Shown: positions 5,310 through 5,434 of the stretch, one piece after another
Layout of the letters: the number at the start of each line of letters is the position of its first letter
Position numbering within the stretch: position 1 is the first letter of the stretch
NCBI GenBank assembly: GCA_002470165.1
Contig: DKNF01000234.1
Location: 1 to 5,434 of the forward strand
Length of the DNA stretch: 5,434 nucleotides
From: Betaproteobacteria bacterium UBA7395
GTDB lineage: Bacteria; Pseudomonadota; Gammaproteobacteria; Burkholderiales; Rhodocyclaceae
Reading direction: 5' to 3'
The notes under the pieces: generated by a model
Told to the model about the DNA's origin: nothing
The model's input: the letters and a program-made list of their open reading frames with translations, nothing else
Database searches by the model: none
Made by a program: the position numbers and the translations under genes

Positions 5310-5434
5310 TGCTTTCCGTCGAGGCTGTTTCGCATACCTATGCCGGGGCTCCGCAACCGGCCTTGTGTGACCTGTCCCTGCAGGTTCCGGACGGCGGGGT
5401 GTATGGCCTGCTCGGTCCCAACGGCGCCGGCAAG
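5309..5434 (+). CDS. ABC transporter ATP-binding protein, partial (N-terminus only)
   Basis: The first 42 codons of an ABC ATPase, cut by the right edge. MLSVEAVSHTYAGAPQPAL is followed by DLSLQVPDGGVYGLLGPNGAGK, the standard opening strand, A-loop aromatic (Tyr11) and Walker A (GPNGAGK at 36-42). The Q-loop, signature motif and Walker B lie outside. The ATG overlaps the preceding stop (TGATG), and AGG lies 7 nt upstream of it. The form resembles exporter-type ATPases that pair with a separate membrane permease, expected downstream. In this cluster it may move the pigment, or a lipid-linked intermediate, towards the outer membrane; this is inference from context. Confidence 0.92.
   Translation, partial: MLSVEAVSHTYAGAPQPALCDLSLQVPDGGVYGLLGPNGAGK

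Overview
The window is GC-rich, tightly packed bacterial DNA with no RNA genes, IS elements or CRISPR arrays. Every coding region fits a specialised lipid/polyketide cluster. Gene content and composition suggest a Gram-negative proteobacterium, most plausibly a betaproteobacterium of the Rhodocyclales (Azoarcus/Dechloromonas-like). That placement is inferred from the cluster type; no taxonomic marker is present.

Layout: positions 1-937 hold a minus-strand pair, an acyl carrier protein followed after 3 nt by a FabF-type ketosynthase that runs off the left edge. Positions 938-1054 form a divergent intergenic region with a near-perfect palindrome and a possible minus-strand promoter. On the plus strand comes a PAP2-family membrane protein (1055-1744), then an 87-nt gap. 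An overlapping gene chain follows: a DarA-like flavodoxin-fold protein (1832-2776), a DarB-like ketosynthase III (2766-3926), a small protein with a possible helix-turn-helix-like C-terminus (3919-4314), a BtrH_N/DUF4872 acyltransferase-like protein (4311-5309) and the first 42 codons of an ABC transporter ATPase (5309-5434), cut by the right edge.

Interpretation: DarA plus DarB is the signature of 2,5-dialkylresorcinol (DAR) synthesis. An adjacent dedicated ACP and FabF-like ketosynthase suggests a type II polyene-forming arm. Together they point to an aryl polyene-DAR hybrid pigment cluster, as for flexirubins and for arcuflavin of Azoarcus sp. BH72. The BtrH-like protein is a candidate for the step that joins an ACP-bound polyene acid to the resorcinol hydroxyl, because characterised BtrH moves an acyl group from an ACP to an acceptor. 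The ABC transporter may export the pigment or an intermediate. The cluster continues beyond both edges.
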